DNA from: Mactra quadrangularis
Taxonomy: Eukaryota; Mollusca; Bivalvia; Venerida; Mactridae
Length of the DNA: 64,000 nucleotides
Reading direction: 5' to 3'
NCBI GenBank assembly: GCA_025267735.1
Contig: CM046295.1
Span: 22,538,938 to 22,602,937, forward strand
Under the pieces are notes generated by a model that did no database searches, was not told the DNA's origin, and was given only the letters and a program-made list of their open reading frames with translations. Below are positions 28,816 through 40,400 of this stretch, in pieces (the stretch's first letter is position 1; the number at the start of each line of letters is the position of its first letter). The position numbers were made by a program, and so were the translations under genes.

Positions 28816-29410
28816 TAGCTCATTTACTTCTTGATGACATCATATCTAAAAATAGCTCATTTACTTCTTGATGACATCATATCTAAAAATAGCTCATTTA
28901 CTTCTTGATGACATCATATCTAAAAATAGCTCATTTACTTCTTGATGACATCGTATCTAAAAATAGCTCATTTACTTCTTGATGACATCGTATCTAAAAA
29001 TACACTGGGGTCCAAAAGTTTCTTTACACATGTAATTTGTTTCATATTTTCTTCGCTTTTTTTATTGCAAATAATAATTGAGACCCAATTTGTTTCATAT
29101 TTTTATTGTTTATGATAAAAATATATATGGTAGATCTTAATTGACAGTTCATTAAAAAATGTATATTAGTTGTGAAACTAATAATGACATGTAAAGTATA
29201 CCTAAGTATTTTCCAAAACATCAAAATTCAACAATGTGTAAAGAAACTTTTGAACCCTAGTGTAGCTCATTTACTCCTTGTTGATATCATATCTAAAAAT
29301 AGCTCATTTACTTCTTGATGACATCATATCTAAAAATAGCTCATTTACTTCTTGATGACATCATATCTAAAAATAGCTCATTTACTTCTTGATAATATCA
29401 TATATAAAGA
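28816..29410 (+). repeat. 37-bp minisatellite, about nine units, split by a MITE
   Basis: Units beginning tagctcatttacttcttgat start at 28816, 28853, 28890, 28927 and 28964, and after the insertion at 29263, 29300, 29337 and 29374. The spacing is exactly 37 bp throughout. Confidence 0.95.
29003..29262. mobile_element. Tc1/mariner-like MITE inserted in the minisatellite
   Basis: 260 bp with 28-bp inverted ends: left cactggggtccaaaagtttc, right gaaacttttgaaccctagtg, extending inward to ctttacaca/tgtgtaaag. It is flanked by TA on both sides (29001-29002, 29263-29264). There is no transposase. The TA duplication is typical of the Tc1/mariner superfamily. Confidence 0.93.
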
Positions 29411-29896
29411 TATTATTAGAGTTTATTTTATTATAAATTCAAATTGTCTTACAAATACAGCACACACTCCAAAATAAAGGACGTAACTCTAGTCTAGATG
29501 GGTGACTCTTGTATTGAGCATAGAGAACAGAATGGATGAATGAATGAATGGCGTTTCTGGTTTAAACTACCTCAGTTTTTTTGATATTATTGAAATAAGA
29601 AGTTTTAGTAAGGTCAGTTGGTTTTGAATGTGGAGTGTGTGTTTAGAATGTCTAAATTGATTTTTTTAACTGTTGGCATGATTAGAAGAGTTTTGTTGAC
29701 AGTATCAAAGTGTTGGTGTTATAATGCCTGTGGTTGTGAGGAGTAAATTTAACTCAATCTCCATCATTGCTAAAATAAACTTAGACTATATGCAGATTAC
29801 TATGTAAACTCACTTAAAATAAAACAAAAATGGCCAGGTTGTAAAATTCAGTAACAAAAAATTAAACACAATACCTATCATCACCCATGAACTTAT

Positions 29897-30274
29897 ATAT
29901 AATTAGGGACATTAGTCAGTTATCTTTCCCTGATAAAATCTGAAGCAATCCAATTGGTAAGTAGGTCCTTACAGTTGGAATCCTTGGATTTTATCATTGA
30001 AATCCTATGTAAGGATAACAAAATATTTCATCTAATATCTTTCTTGTTAATGAAGATATTTACAGAAGTGATGAAATTTAGATAGTTCTTTATGCTAAAA
30101 ATACTTAGCTTTAATTTCAAACAAATAGAATTATTTACAAAAAAGTTATTTAAGATTAATTTTGGCAAACTGACATTGAAAAGTAAGGGTAAAATCCGAG
30201 TAATCCAACTAATTGGACCTACCTATTTAAAGAGTATACATGGGGAAATAACTGACTAAAGTCCCTAATTATAT
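29897..30274. mobile_element. MITE with ~31-bp inverted ends
   Basis: The left end ataattagggacattagtca and right end tgactaaagtccctaattat are inverted copies with few differences. A piece of its left part is found reversed at 3868-3948. The interior is AT-rich and non-coding. Exact termini are uncertain by a few bases. Confidence 0.85.
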
Positions 30275-31714
30275 CTCTCTTGTTTCTCATTATTTCATTT
30301 ATTCATTCATCTCTCCATATCTCTATCTATATATATATTATAAATATTTGTCTACATTTTGTGCTATTTGTTTTCATTTTATTATATAGTTATAATGTTT
30401 ACATTAATTGAGTTGAGCACCAGGCATTCTCCATTATATTTCCCTGCATAAAATAAGAAATGCAAATAACATGGATTATATAATATTTATTCTGGAAATT
30501 TTAAATATTTATATGCTTTTAATTGATATTTTAGACTTTTTAACCTTTAAAATGGCATTTTACAGAAAACCATTTTAATTGAATCTTAATTTTAATTGAA
30601 TTCTTATTGATTTTTACATTTAATTTAAATTGAACTTTTACATTCTACATTGAATTTTACATGGTAATTGAATATAACATGTTTTATCTTACAAAGTTTA
30701 CACTTTTAAGAAATTTAAGTAACCCTAACTTTGTGGACATTGGTTAATGTTAAAACATATTTTGACAAAAAAACCAAGTGTACACTATGATATTTTACAA
30801 ACAAGAAATTCAACTTTTTTAATGGCATATCTTTAATAAAACCATGGGTTAGTAATATTTTTTTTGAAAACTTGACTATGTACAAAAAACTTATTTCAAT
30901 AATCGATTTAACGATGTAAATAATAGAAACCGAACAATTGGGATTTTATTGGAGAATATTTGGTACGTTTACTTTCATATTATGACAACGGACTGGATTG
31001 TGGGATTGTTTATAATTCAATGTTCTTAGGCTTGACGATTTGACGATAGAAGAAGACGATGATACATTTTGACTACCTCATGGTCCATTATGTTCCGATT
31101 TAAACTCAGGGAGATCTGAAAGTCTATATATAATACAAATGAAAAAACCCCAAATGTCATCTGATGTTTTCTTTTATTATCTATCAAGTAGATGACGTTG
31201 AATTGAATTCCCCTCTTTAATCACGCGGTCATTATGTATATATACAAGTTACTCTTAACTTCTGATTATTAGCGGTTTTTAGTTTTTGAAAAATTGTACC
31301 ATTCTTTGTTTTATTATTTGCTAATCTTTGATTAAAGTTTAAAGTCGGTAATATAATTATTTAAGTGATTTCAATTGGTAAAAAATACAGACATTCTGCA
31401 TTTATTCAGTGTGACTACCAGAAACATTTCATTTATAGTGGTTGATTAAAAAATAATACTTTTAGCTTCACAAGATGCTTAGAGGGGGTTATAAAGGGTC
31501 TTGACTTACACTAATTTTATCTCATGTTTTTGTTTCCATTCAAACTATCCTATTATCCCATGTGTTCTGTACATTGGAGAGTTACTGAGAGTTACTGCCC
31601 TTGGTTTTTACTAATCATTTTGACAATATTGCTTTTTAGCCAAGAAACAAATCGTTGTTAAAGAAAAAAAATCAACAGTTAGATTTAAGATGACAGGCAA
31701 GAGAAAGCACAAGT
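30275..31714. other. Intergenic DNA, nothing recognised
   Basis: AT-rich; no repeat family of this window, no exon-like segment and no RNA gene seen. Confidence 0.5.
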
Positions 31715-31870
31715 TTGTTGCTATATTTAGCACATACTTGTTGCTACATATAGCACATAGTCGTTGCTAAATATAGCATATATTTGTTGCTAAAACTAGC
31801 TCTTAATTGTTGCTAAATATAGCGCATATTTGTTGCTAAAATTGCGCATGGTTGTCTCTAAAATAGCAAA
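31715..31870 (+). repeat. 23-bp diverged tandem repeat with palindromic core
   Basis: The string ttgcta recurs at 31718, 31741, 31764, 31787, 31810 and 31833, exactly 23 bp apart, although the units have diverged. The core is a small hairpin, tgctaaatatagca. Confidence 0.85.
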
Positions 31871-34859
31871 TATGGTTAAATGTTATGAGAATAGCTCATG
31901 ATTGTTACTTAAAATAGCAAGTGTTTCTTTCTTGTGACTATGTAATGACTTGCTACTGTAATTTTGCTAGTTTGCATAAAAATCGTTATTTCTTATTTTA
32001 GTGTAGCATTAAACGATAGTTGGGTGTATATTTAGTGAGTGTTATTCACTCGGATTAGTGAATTTTATTGAAGGCTGTGAATGTATATTGCTCTAAATGT
32101 GAAAGGATCTTTTTGACTTTTATTTCTCGAAACGTTCAGAAATCGGTAACTATGTAAACACGTGCACTAGTTTCTGGTCAAGTTGATACTTACGCATTTT
32201 GAGCAGTATTCTTATTTATGATATTGACATTACTTATACCGGTGTTTACTTGTTCTAACAAAGAATTATTTGTTAAACATTTGTTGTCATATAATTGTTT
32301 CTTTATGATTTCATTATTTTTTTAAGTTACATATCTTATAGGGAAAATCAGGCCTTAAGCTCATTTCTCGGTGAACATTGTATTCATGTTTTTTAAAACA
32401 AAGCCTGGTGAAAATGTACCTGATAATTAAAGTAACCTTTACTGACTATAGGTTGTTGAAAAATTGTAGTCAATTCATTGATTACTGTTAATATGTTATT
32501 TATAAAGATTTTTTGAAACAGTTTTAAGGCATTTTATTTGTCATTTTAGATCTGAATGAAGGCTTTTTTGTTTTGGTGTTTGGAAGTATTTTTATATCGA
32601 ATTGTTTCAATGTTGGATTGATTTACAAATATTTATTCAATAGCATTGTGAATTTTTAGTAGTTTTGATAATGTATAAATTCTTATTTCAATAAATGAAT
32701 TGAATCATTTGTCTCTGCTTTGGTTTCATATTGTTCAGTAAACTTCTGTTATATTTAATCGTTATAATCGAGGATTTAATTTCTTCTACTGTGGCTACAA
32801 CGAATTATATTTTAATTGCTGACGACATAGACAACCCTAAGTAGAGCTGTCAAATACAACTAGTGTTGATTCGCATTTTTTAATTGGAATTTAATTTAAC
32901 AATAGTCACAAATGTTGTATGATGACCTGTTCAGGTACATGCTTTTTGTAGTAACTTGTCCTGTACACTAACTTAAATGTCATATTTAAGATATTATGTT
33001 GAAGTTTACGGGTTTACCAAGGGGTTTGTCCCCTTTTGCACAGCCAAAATATTTTTTCGCTAAATATTTAGACAGCAGAAAAATGGCTTTTTGTGTAATA
33101 ATCAGGTATAATTATTTTATCCTTTTTTCATTCATACATTCAGGCTATTTTTGCGGATGACGCTAACCTTGCATATTCTGTAAGAGACAAAGGATAAACG
33201 GGTGTTTCATTTATATATTATACATATGTGAGTGTATGTAAGTGTGTGTACTTCTCATAGATTTCGTACTTAAACATTTGAACATCTGAAGATAATATAA
33301 AGGGTCGACAGTAAAAGTTTAATTTACATTGATACGTAAAAAGGGAATAGTTTAGAACTAAGAATAGGACAGGGAGGCAGATTAAGGGTCAGGGCACTAC
33401 AATAGGCTCCTGTTTCAAAGTAATTATTTCTGTTTAGCGAAGAGCAAAAAGACACAGAAGAGAGAAAAAATACATGATGCTGCGCCCTTTTATTCTGTTT
33501 TAGATTTATCACTATTTATGATGAATCGCTTTTCTACCTTAAACTCTTATTTAGGAAAACTTATTTCGTATACGAGTTGGCGTCCAAATATATATATAAT
33601 ATGTATACGTTTTAGCGATACAATTGGATTACTACATTTATTAGTTTTTTTTGTCACGGAAAAACATGTTCCTAAATTTTAATCAATTTATGACAATGTT
33701 CATGTGCTTATATACCGGTAATGTGTTTCATGTATACAAATTGTGTTTTGTTATTAATTGGTTGTTATAAAACGTCCTCGATTTACCGGTTTTACAGTTG
33801 TTTAATAACCGGTTACAGTTTTATCATATACATGCATTATACAAACATTTTTATATTCATTGTTCGTTTATTTCGGTTCTATATTTTTACATTTCATAAT
33901 GAAATCTATTCGTACCAGCATTTATAATATACATTTTTATTATGATTATTTTGGTCAGTATCACCACAAAATGGGTAGGGGAAACTACTTAGAGTGTGTT
34001 TGTATCATTTTACTGTGTTGGCCGAGTTCAGGTAGACAAAAGTTTTATATTAATACCATGTTGATATTTCAAAAGATACTTGTTCTAAAACATGTACAAT
34101 GTCAAACGTACACATTTGTTGGAAGGAATATTCTTATGTAGCGTACACATACCGGTAGTTGTTTTTATTGGTCATGTTACCGATTATGTTGGCGTATCTC
34201 TTTCTATCTATCTCTCTATACATAAATGGTCTGAAAATGTCGATTTTTCATAGCAGTTATTCTATTATTATTATTGACGTATATATAAATATAAATTATG
34301 AAAGAATTTTGTATTCATTGTCCTATGTAAACGTTTCGTCATCCAGTTAATTATTGAGTCACATTTTTGAAATCGTTATATGTCATTTACATGTACGAAA
34401 AATATCCTTTGACCGGAAGCCACAACTTTTGGTGTTGATTTATTTTATATTGAACTATTTCAAAGATAGTCATATTTCTATTTCAAATTTGATTCATTCT
34501 AAAGCCGTTGAATGTTTACAAGAATTTGTGCCAAGGTCACAGTTCAATGTCATTATTGATTTAAGGTCATAGGTTAAAGGTCAAAGGATATTCATCATTC
34601 TCATTGCCTGTAATAAAGAAATACTCACTATTTACTGTTCGCTTTGTTTGTAACACCCTGTACTGTACTACGTGTACTGTAGTTAATGAACGCCTGTTTA
34701 ATGCATACTGACTGTCGTTGCTATGAAAACGTACCAAGGGTTTTCTGATGTCAGGTACCATACACCACATGTGATTAACATATTCTCTGTTGTGTTAAGC
34801 AACGTCAGTGGTGCGACAATTTAATGGTGAATTCTTCTTATAATAAAGCCACACGGCTA
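31871..34859. other. Intergenic DNA, nothing recognised
   Basis: AT-rich. An AATAAA at 32690-32695 is followed by a GT-rich stretch (tgtctctgctttgg), a possible distal poly(A) site of the upstream gene or of an unseen transcript. Open frames stay below 95 codons without recognisable homology. Confidence 0.4.
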
Positions 34860-35125
34860 CCTCTGGCAGCAGAGCACAAGCGTTCCAGGGAACGTAAGTA
34901 AGATTCATACGAGGGGCATATTTTTACGCAGCTAAGCTTGGTTATGAAATAATTTCTACGGCCATTCTGCCACTGATTGTAAATTATGTAAGATATTTGT
35001 CAGTCACTGTCGGAGGTATGCGCCTAGGAAATGTAACCTTTCCCGGAACGATAAAAAGGTTGACTAACCACCGTTTAATAACTTATATACAATGATTTGC
35101 TACAGCGTTACAAACAACCAAAAAT
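34860..35125 (+). mobile_element. Degenerate SINE, family B
   Basis: The head is barely recognisable. The body agcttggttatgaaataatt, tctacggccattctgcc and gtcagtcactgtcggaggta and the tail ttgctacagcgttacaaac match family B. Confidence 0.6.
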
Positions 35126-36899
35126 AAATCTATTTACATATTTTGCTAAGTCATTTGTCGGTACATATTGTACATTCTCGTCTTTCATCACGAACATCTT
35201 TTGTGACAATATAAATGTATAATTATTATAACTATTTTTATAAGTATTATACGTCAAATTCATTGCAGGAAACCATAAAAAAGTCGAATTTCAATGAATT
35301 TCATGTCCACAGGTTAAATATTAGCTGGAATTGAATGCCCCATGCAATAGACCTGCAACTAAATCATTTATATCAAACGACTAATCGCTAGGACGTAACG
35401 TCTACACCTGATACATGTAGCCAAAACAGGCAACCCTTTGATTGTGCATCGAGTGTGTAATTAATATTGTAAGAGGAATTATACATTATCAGAATCCTCA
35501 GACAATGCGCTTTGGTATGACCGTACTTGTAGAGCAATTTACCATCGTGTATTAAAACGCTACAGTTTAGAACATTAGACAAGACGTCGATTTTAGCATG
35601 TCACAGCGTCACAAATGTAGACCGTTCTTCCATGTTGTGTATAATATTTTTGGCACGGGAAAAAGCAGGCGTCAAAAAAGGCGTACATGACGTCGAAAAC
35701 GTCATTTACGGTGATTATTGTTGTTTTTTCATTGACATTCATAGCATTGTTCGTGCGCCCGAAACTCAACAAGATTGACCTCGAAATGGCACATATAACA
35801 TAATCGACACGGTTTCATGATTAAATTACATAATATCCAGCGTATTTATATTAGAAGATGGGTAAATGCGTTTACACACCATTAAAATTGATATAAATGG
35901 TTAAACTTCAGAATTGAAAATTATTTTATTAATGAATACTATTGCTATGGTCACTGATTTTAGTTTTAAATACAAAATGTCCGCCAACGTCGTTTTTGTG
36001 ACTTTAATTACTGCCATATATAGCGATTGTGCTAATTACGAACGCCCATAACTAAAAAAGGAGACATTACAGGATCAGCGCTGAAATCGGATCATTGTGC
36101 AATATTTACATTGTTTTTAAATAAAAAACTGTTTGTTAATTTTGAAATATACCTCGTAATCCCCGGTAGGCCCCACATGTCCGCACGACGTTATGCGACG
36201 TTAACGCATCTTCAGATTGGTGAAGTTAGTGTTCTTTAGATTTGGATTTTTTATTGTTTCTTGTAAAATGGAGATATTCTGTTTGTAATTTTCATAATTA
36301 ATATAAGCGTGTTTTTCAAATGCTTGACATATTAATAATTACAGCACTAGGCGTCAAAATGCATGTCACACAGTAGTATATAAAACGTCAAAAAACAAGA
36401 AAATAACGCAATGGTCACTGGGTACTTCAATTTCAACGCTGGATGAAGAATTTAGGGGTTATTTTATTACATCAAACTAAAGTAATTTTATGAAGCAAGC
36501 GATATATTAAAAAAAGAAATTTCTGTGTGTCTTACTGTTATTTTCACACCACAAAATCTGTGTCACACAAGGCTTCGTATTTTGTACCATTTTTACTTAA
36601 GCGTAACGTCGCCTGTGTACGTTAAATTGTTGCAATAAAATATAAGTTACAAAACATTTTTTTTAAATAAATGAGCGTATAACGGTTCCAGAAAATGTAC
36701 AGATCTATACATCAAATAATTTCGAGTCATGACGACATGATTATTGCGAGAGACCTGTCATGTTATTGCGGTGAGTGTTTGGAATCGACATTACGAAAAA
36801 TTGTTAACAAGCACTCACCGTCGGTAAATATGAATTAATGTCTCTCTCTGGAAAAAACAACAACAAATCGAAACAACCTCTGTACAGTTATCCGCAAAC

Positions 36900-37100
36900 A
36901 TACCAATTCATGAATTGGTGAACCAGAACGAAAAGCTTGCTGTGAAAGCCTTCGACGAAGACTATTACTTACTACGAGTGCTTGAACCAGTGTACACGCT
37001 GCAAACCAATACCACGGGTGATTTCATAGCAAGCTATGTTTTGAGTACAAAAGTTATAAAAAGGTCATTTCTACCCATAGAATGGAAATTCAAGTCTTAA
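36900..37100 (+). pseudogene. Short coding-like remnant in the left arm
   Basis: An open stretch reading IPIHELVNQNEKLAVKAFDE, continued as DYYLLRVLEPVYTLQTNT and ending in TAA (37098-37100). Base composition and residue pattern look like decayed protein-coding sequence rather than chance. I do not recognise the family. No start codon or splice partner is evident; it could be the end of an old transposon protein. Confidence 0.3.
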
Positions 37101-37162
37101 ATATGCCATTGATTAAAAAAAACACGGTATCTGTATCAGTTACAGGATTTATATTTGTGCTG

Positions 37163-37423
37163 ATTTTAAAGACAGCCTATCCAATACACTGATATTAACT
37201 GAAATGTACCCCTTTCCATGTTGGCAAATGTAGAATAGGAATGAGAACAAAACTATTTGATTGATCAAATCATCATCTTTTTTGAGATGCTGTAAAAATT
37301 AAAATAGTAATTATTTTATAGTACATGTAAATTTTCGTATGTGAAAATGAAATAAATGTACGTATTGTGTAACGTTATAACTCGACGTTGCTGTTTCTTT
37401 AATGTGACGCCGACGTGTATCAG
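37163..37423 (+). repeat. Direct repeat L flanking the satellite
   Basis: It matches 50352-50644 over its whole length with small indels. Shared runs include tagaataggaatgagaac, aataaatgtacgtattgtgt, aacgttata and the end gtgtatcag. The array begins at the very next base. Confidence 0.88.
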
Positions 37424-40400
37424 GTAACCCTAGATAGGGACTATATACCGACCTGGAAATGGGCCCGCTGGCCCCGGAAAAAACGCATGATGATACATCA
37501 GGGAAAAAGACGATTCCGGGCCATACATTTTTGGTCCCGTTTTTGGCCTCAATTGGCCACAGGACATCCGCATAGTAGTATTTGGGCGGAATTTCGGGCA
37601 TTAACCGGCAATCGTGGCCAAAAACGGCAATTTACGCAAAACGCCTAACCCTAGATAGGGACTATGTACCGGCCTGGAAATGGGCCCGCTGGCCACCGGA
37701 AGTGCCTCAGGTAGCGGCTGTGGCACATTTCCTGGCTCGTCTGGACCATACGAAGGGACTGAGGCACAAATGGAACCGGTTCCAGAGAAAATGATTTTCC
37801 GCTCGAAAAAACGCATGATGTATATATCAGGGAAAAAGTCGATTTCGGGTCAAAAATTTTTGGTCCCGTTTTTGGCCTCAATTGGCCACAGGACATCTGC
37901 ATAGACGTATTTTGGCGGAATTTCGGGCATAAACCGGCAATCGTGGACAAAAATGGCAATTTACGCAAAACGCGCCTAACCCTAGATAGGGAGTATGTAC
38001 CGGCCTGGAAATGGGCCTGCTTGCCCCCGGAAGTGCCTCAGGTACCGGTTGTGGCACAATTCGTGGTTCGTCTGGACCATACGAAGGGACTGAGGCACAA
38101 ATCGAACCGGTTCCAGAGAAAAAGTTTTACCGCTCGAAAAAACGCATGATGTATACATCAGGGAAAAAGTCGATTTCGGGCCAAACATTTTTGGTCCCGT
38201 TTTTGGCCTCAATTGGCAGCAGGACATCCGCATAGACGTATTTGGGCAGAATTTTGGGCATAAACCAGCAATCGTTGCCAAAAACGGCAATTTACGCATA
38301 ACGCACCTAACCCTAGATGGGTCTATGTACCGGCCTGGAAATGGGCCCGCTGGCCCCCGGAAGTGCCTCAGGTACGGGTTGTGGCGCATTTCCTGGTTCG
38401 TCTGGACCATACAAAGGGACTGAGGCACAAATGGAACCGGTTCCAGAGAAAAAGTTTTTCCGCTCGAAAAAACGCATGATGTATACATCAGGGAAAAAGT
38501 CGATTTCGGGCCAAAAATTTTTGGTCCCGTTTTTGGCCTCAATTGGCCACAGGACATCCGCATAGACGTATTTTGGCAGAATTTTGGGCATAAACCGGCA
38601 ATCGTGGCCAAAAACGGCAATTTCGCAATACGCGCCTAACCCTAGATGGGTCTATGTACCGGCCTGGAAATGGGCCCGCTGGCCCCCGGAAGTGCCTCAG
38701 GTACGGGTTGTGGCACATTTCCTGGTTCGTCTGGACCATACAAAGGGACTGAGGCACAAATGGAACCGGTTCCAGAGAAAAAGTTTTCCGCTTGAAAGAA
38801 CGCATGATGTATACATCATGGAAAAAGTCGATTTCGGGCCAAACATTTTTGGTCCCGTTTTTGGCCTCAATTGGCCACAAGACATCCGCATAGACGTATT
38901 TGGGCAGAATTTTGGGCATAAACCGGCAATCGTGGCCAAAAACGGCAATTTACGCATAACGCGCCTAACCCTAGATGGGTCTATGTACCGGCCTGGAAAT
39001 GGGCCCGCTGGCCCCTGGAAGTGCCTCAGGTACGGGTTGTGGCACATTTCCTGGTTCGTCTGGACCATACAAAGGGACTGAGGCACAAAGAGAAAAAGTT
39101 TTTCCGCTCGAAAAAACGCATGATGTACACATCAGGGAAAAAGTCGATTTCGGGCCAAAAATTTTTGGTCCCGTTTTTGGCCTCAATTGGCCACAGGACA
39201 TCCGCATAGACGTATTTGGGCAGAATTTTGGGCATAAACCGGCAATCGTGGCCAAAAACGGCAATTTCGCATAACGCGCTTAACACTAGATGGGTCTATG
39301 TACCGGCCTGTAAATGGGCCCGCTGGCCCCTGGAAGTGCCTCAGGTACGGGTTGTGGCACATTTCCTGGTTCGTCTGGACCATACAAAGGGACTGAGGCA
39401 CAAATGGAACCGGTTCCAGAGAAAAAGTTTTTCCGCTCGAAAAAACGCAATGATGTATATACATCAGGGAAAAAGTCGATTTCGGGCCAAAAAATTTGGG
39501 TCCCGTTTTTGGCCTCAATTGGCCACAGGACATCCGCATAGACGTATTTGGGTAGAATTTTGGGCATAAACCTGCAATCGTCGCCAAAAACGGCAATTTA
39601 CGCATAACGCGCCTAACCCTAGATGGGTCTATGTTCCGGCCTGGAAATGGGCCCGCTGGCCCCCGGAAGTGCCTCAGGTACGGGTTGTGGCACATTTCCT
39701 GGTTCGTCTGGACCATACAAATGGACTGAGGCACAAATGGAACCGGTTCTAGAGAAAAAGTTCTTCCGATCGAAAAAACGCATGATGTATATATACATCA
39801 GGAAAAAAGGCGATTTCGAGCCAAAAATTTTTGGTCCCGTTTTGGGCCTCAATTGGCCACAGGACATCCGCATAGACGATTTAGGCAGAATTTTGGGCAT
39901 AAACCGGCAATCGTGGCCAAAAACGGCAATTTACGCATAACGCGCCTAACCCTAGATGGGTCTATGTACCGGCCTGGAAATGGGCCCGCTGGCCCCCGGA
40001 AGTGCCTCAGGTACGGGTTGTGGCACATTTCCTGGTTCGTCTGGACCATACAAAGGGACTGAGGCACAAATGGAACCGGTTCCAGAGAAAAAGTTTTTCC
40101 GCTCGAAAAAACGCATGATGTATACATCATGGAAAAAGTCGATTTCGGGCCAAACATTTTTGGTCCCGTTTTTGGCCTCAATTGGCCACAGGACATCCGC
40201 ATAGACGTATTTGGGCAGAACTTTGGGCATAAACCGGCAATCGTGGCCAAAAACGGCAATTTACGCATAACGCGCCTAACCCTAGATGGGTCTATGTACC
40301 GGCCTGTAAATGGGCCCGCTGGCCCCCGGAAGTGCCTCAGGTACGGGTTGTGGCACATTTCCTGGTTCGTCTGGACCATACAAAGGGACTGCGGCACATA

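Larger units (their letters stand above)
35384..37423 (+). other. Left arm of the candidate element
   Basis: It is unusually rich in ACGT/CGTC words for this AT-rich region: gacgtaacgtctac at 35392, tgacgtcgaaaacgtc near 35689, cgacgttatgcgacgttaac near 36187, aacgtc at 36386, taacgtcg near 36604, cgacgtt near 37383. Subterminal motif clusters of this sort often bind transposase, but that is inference. Confidence 0.45.
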
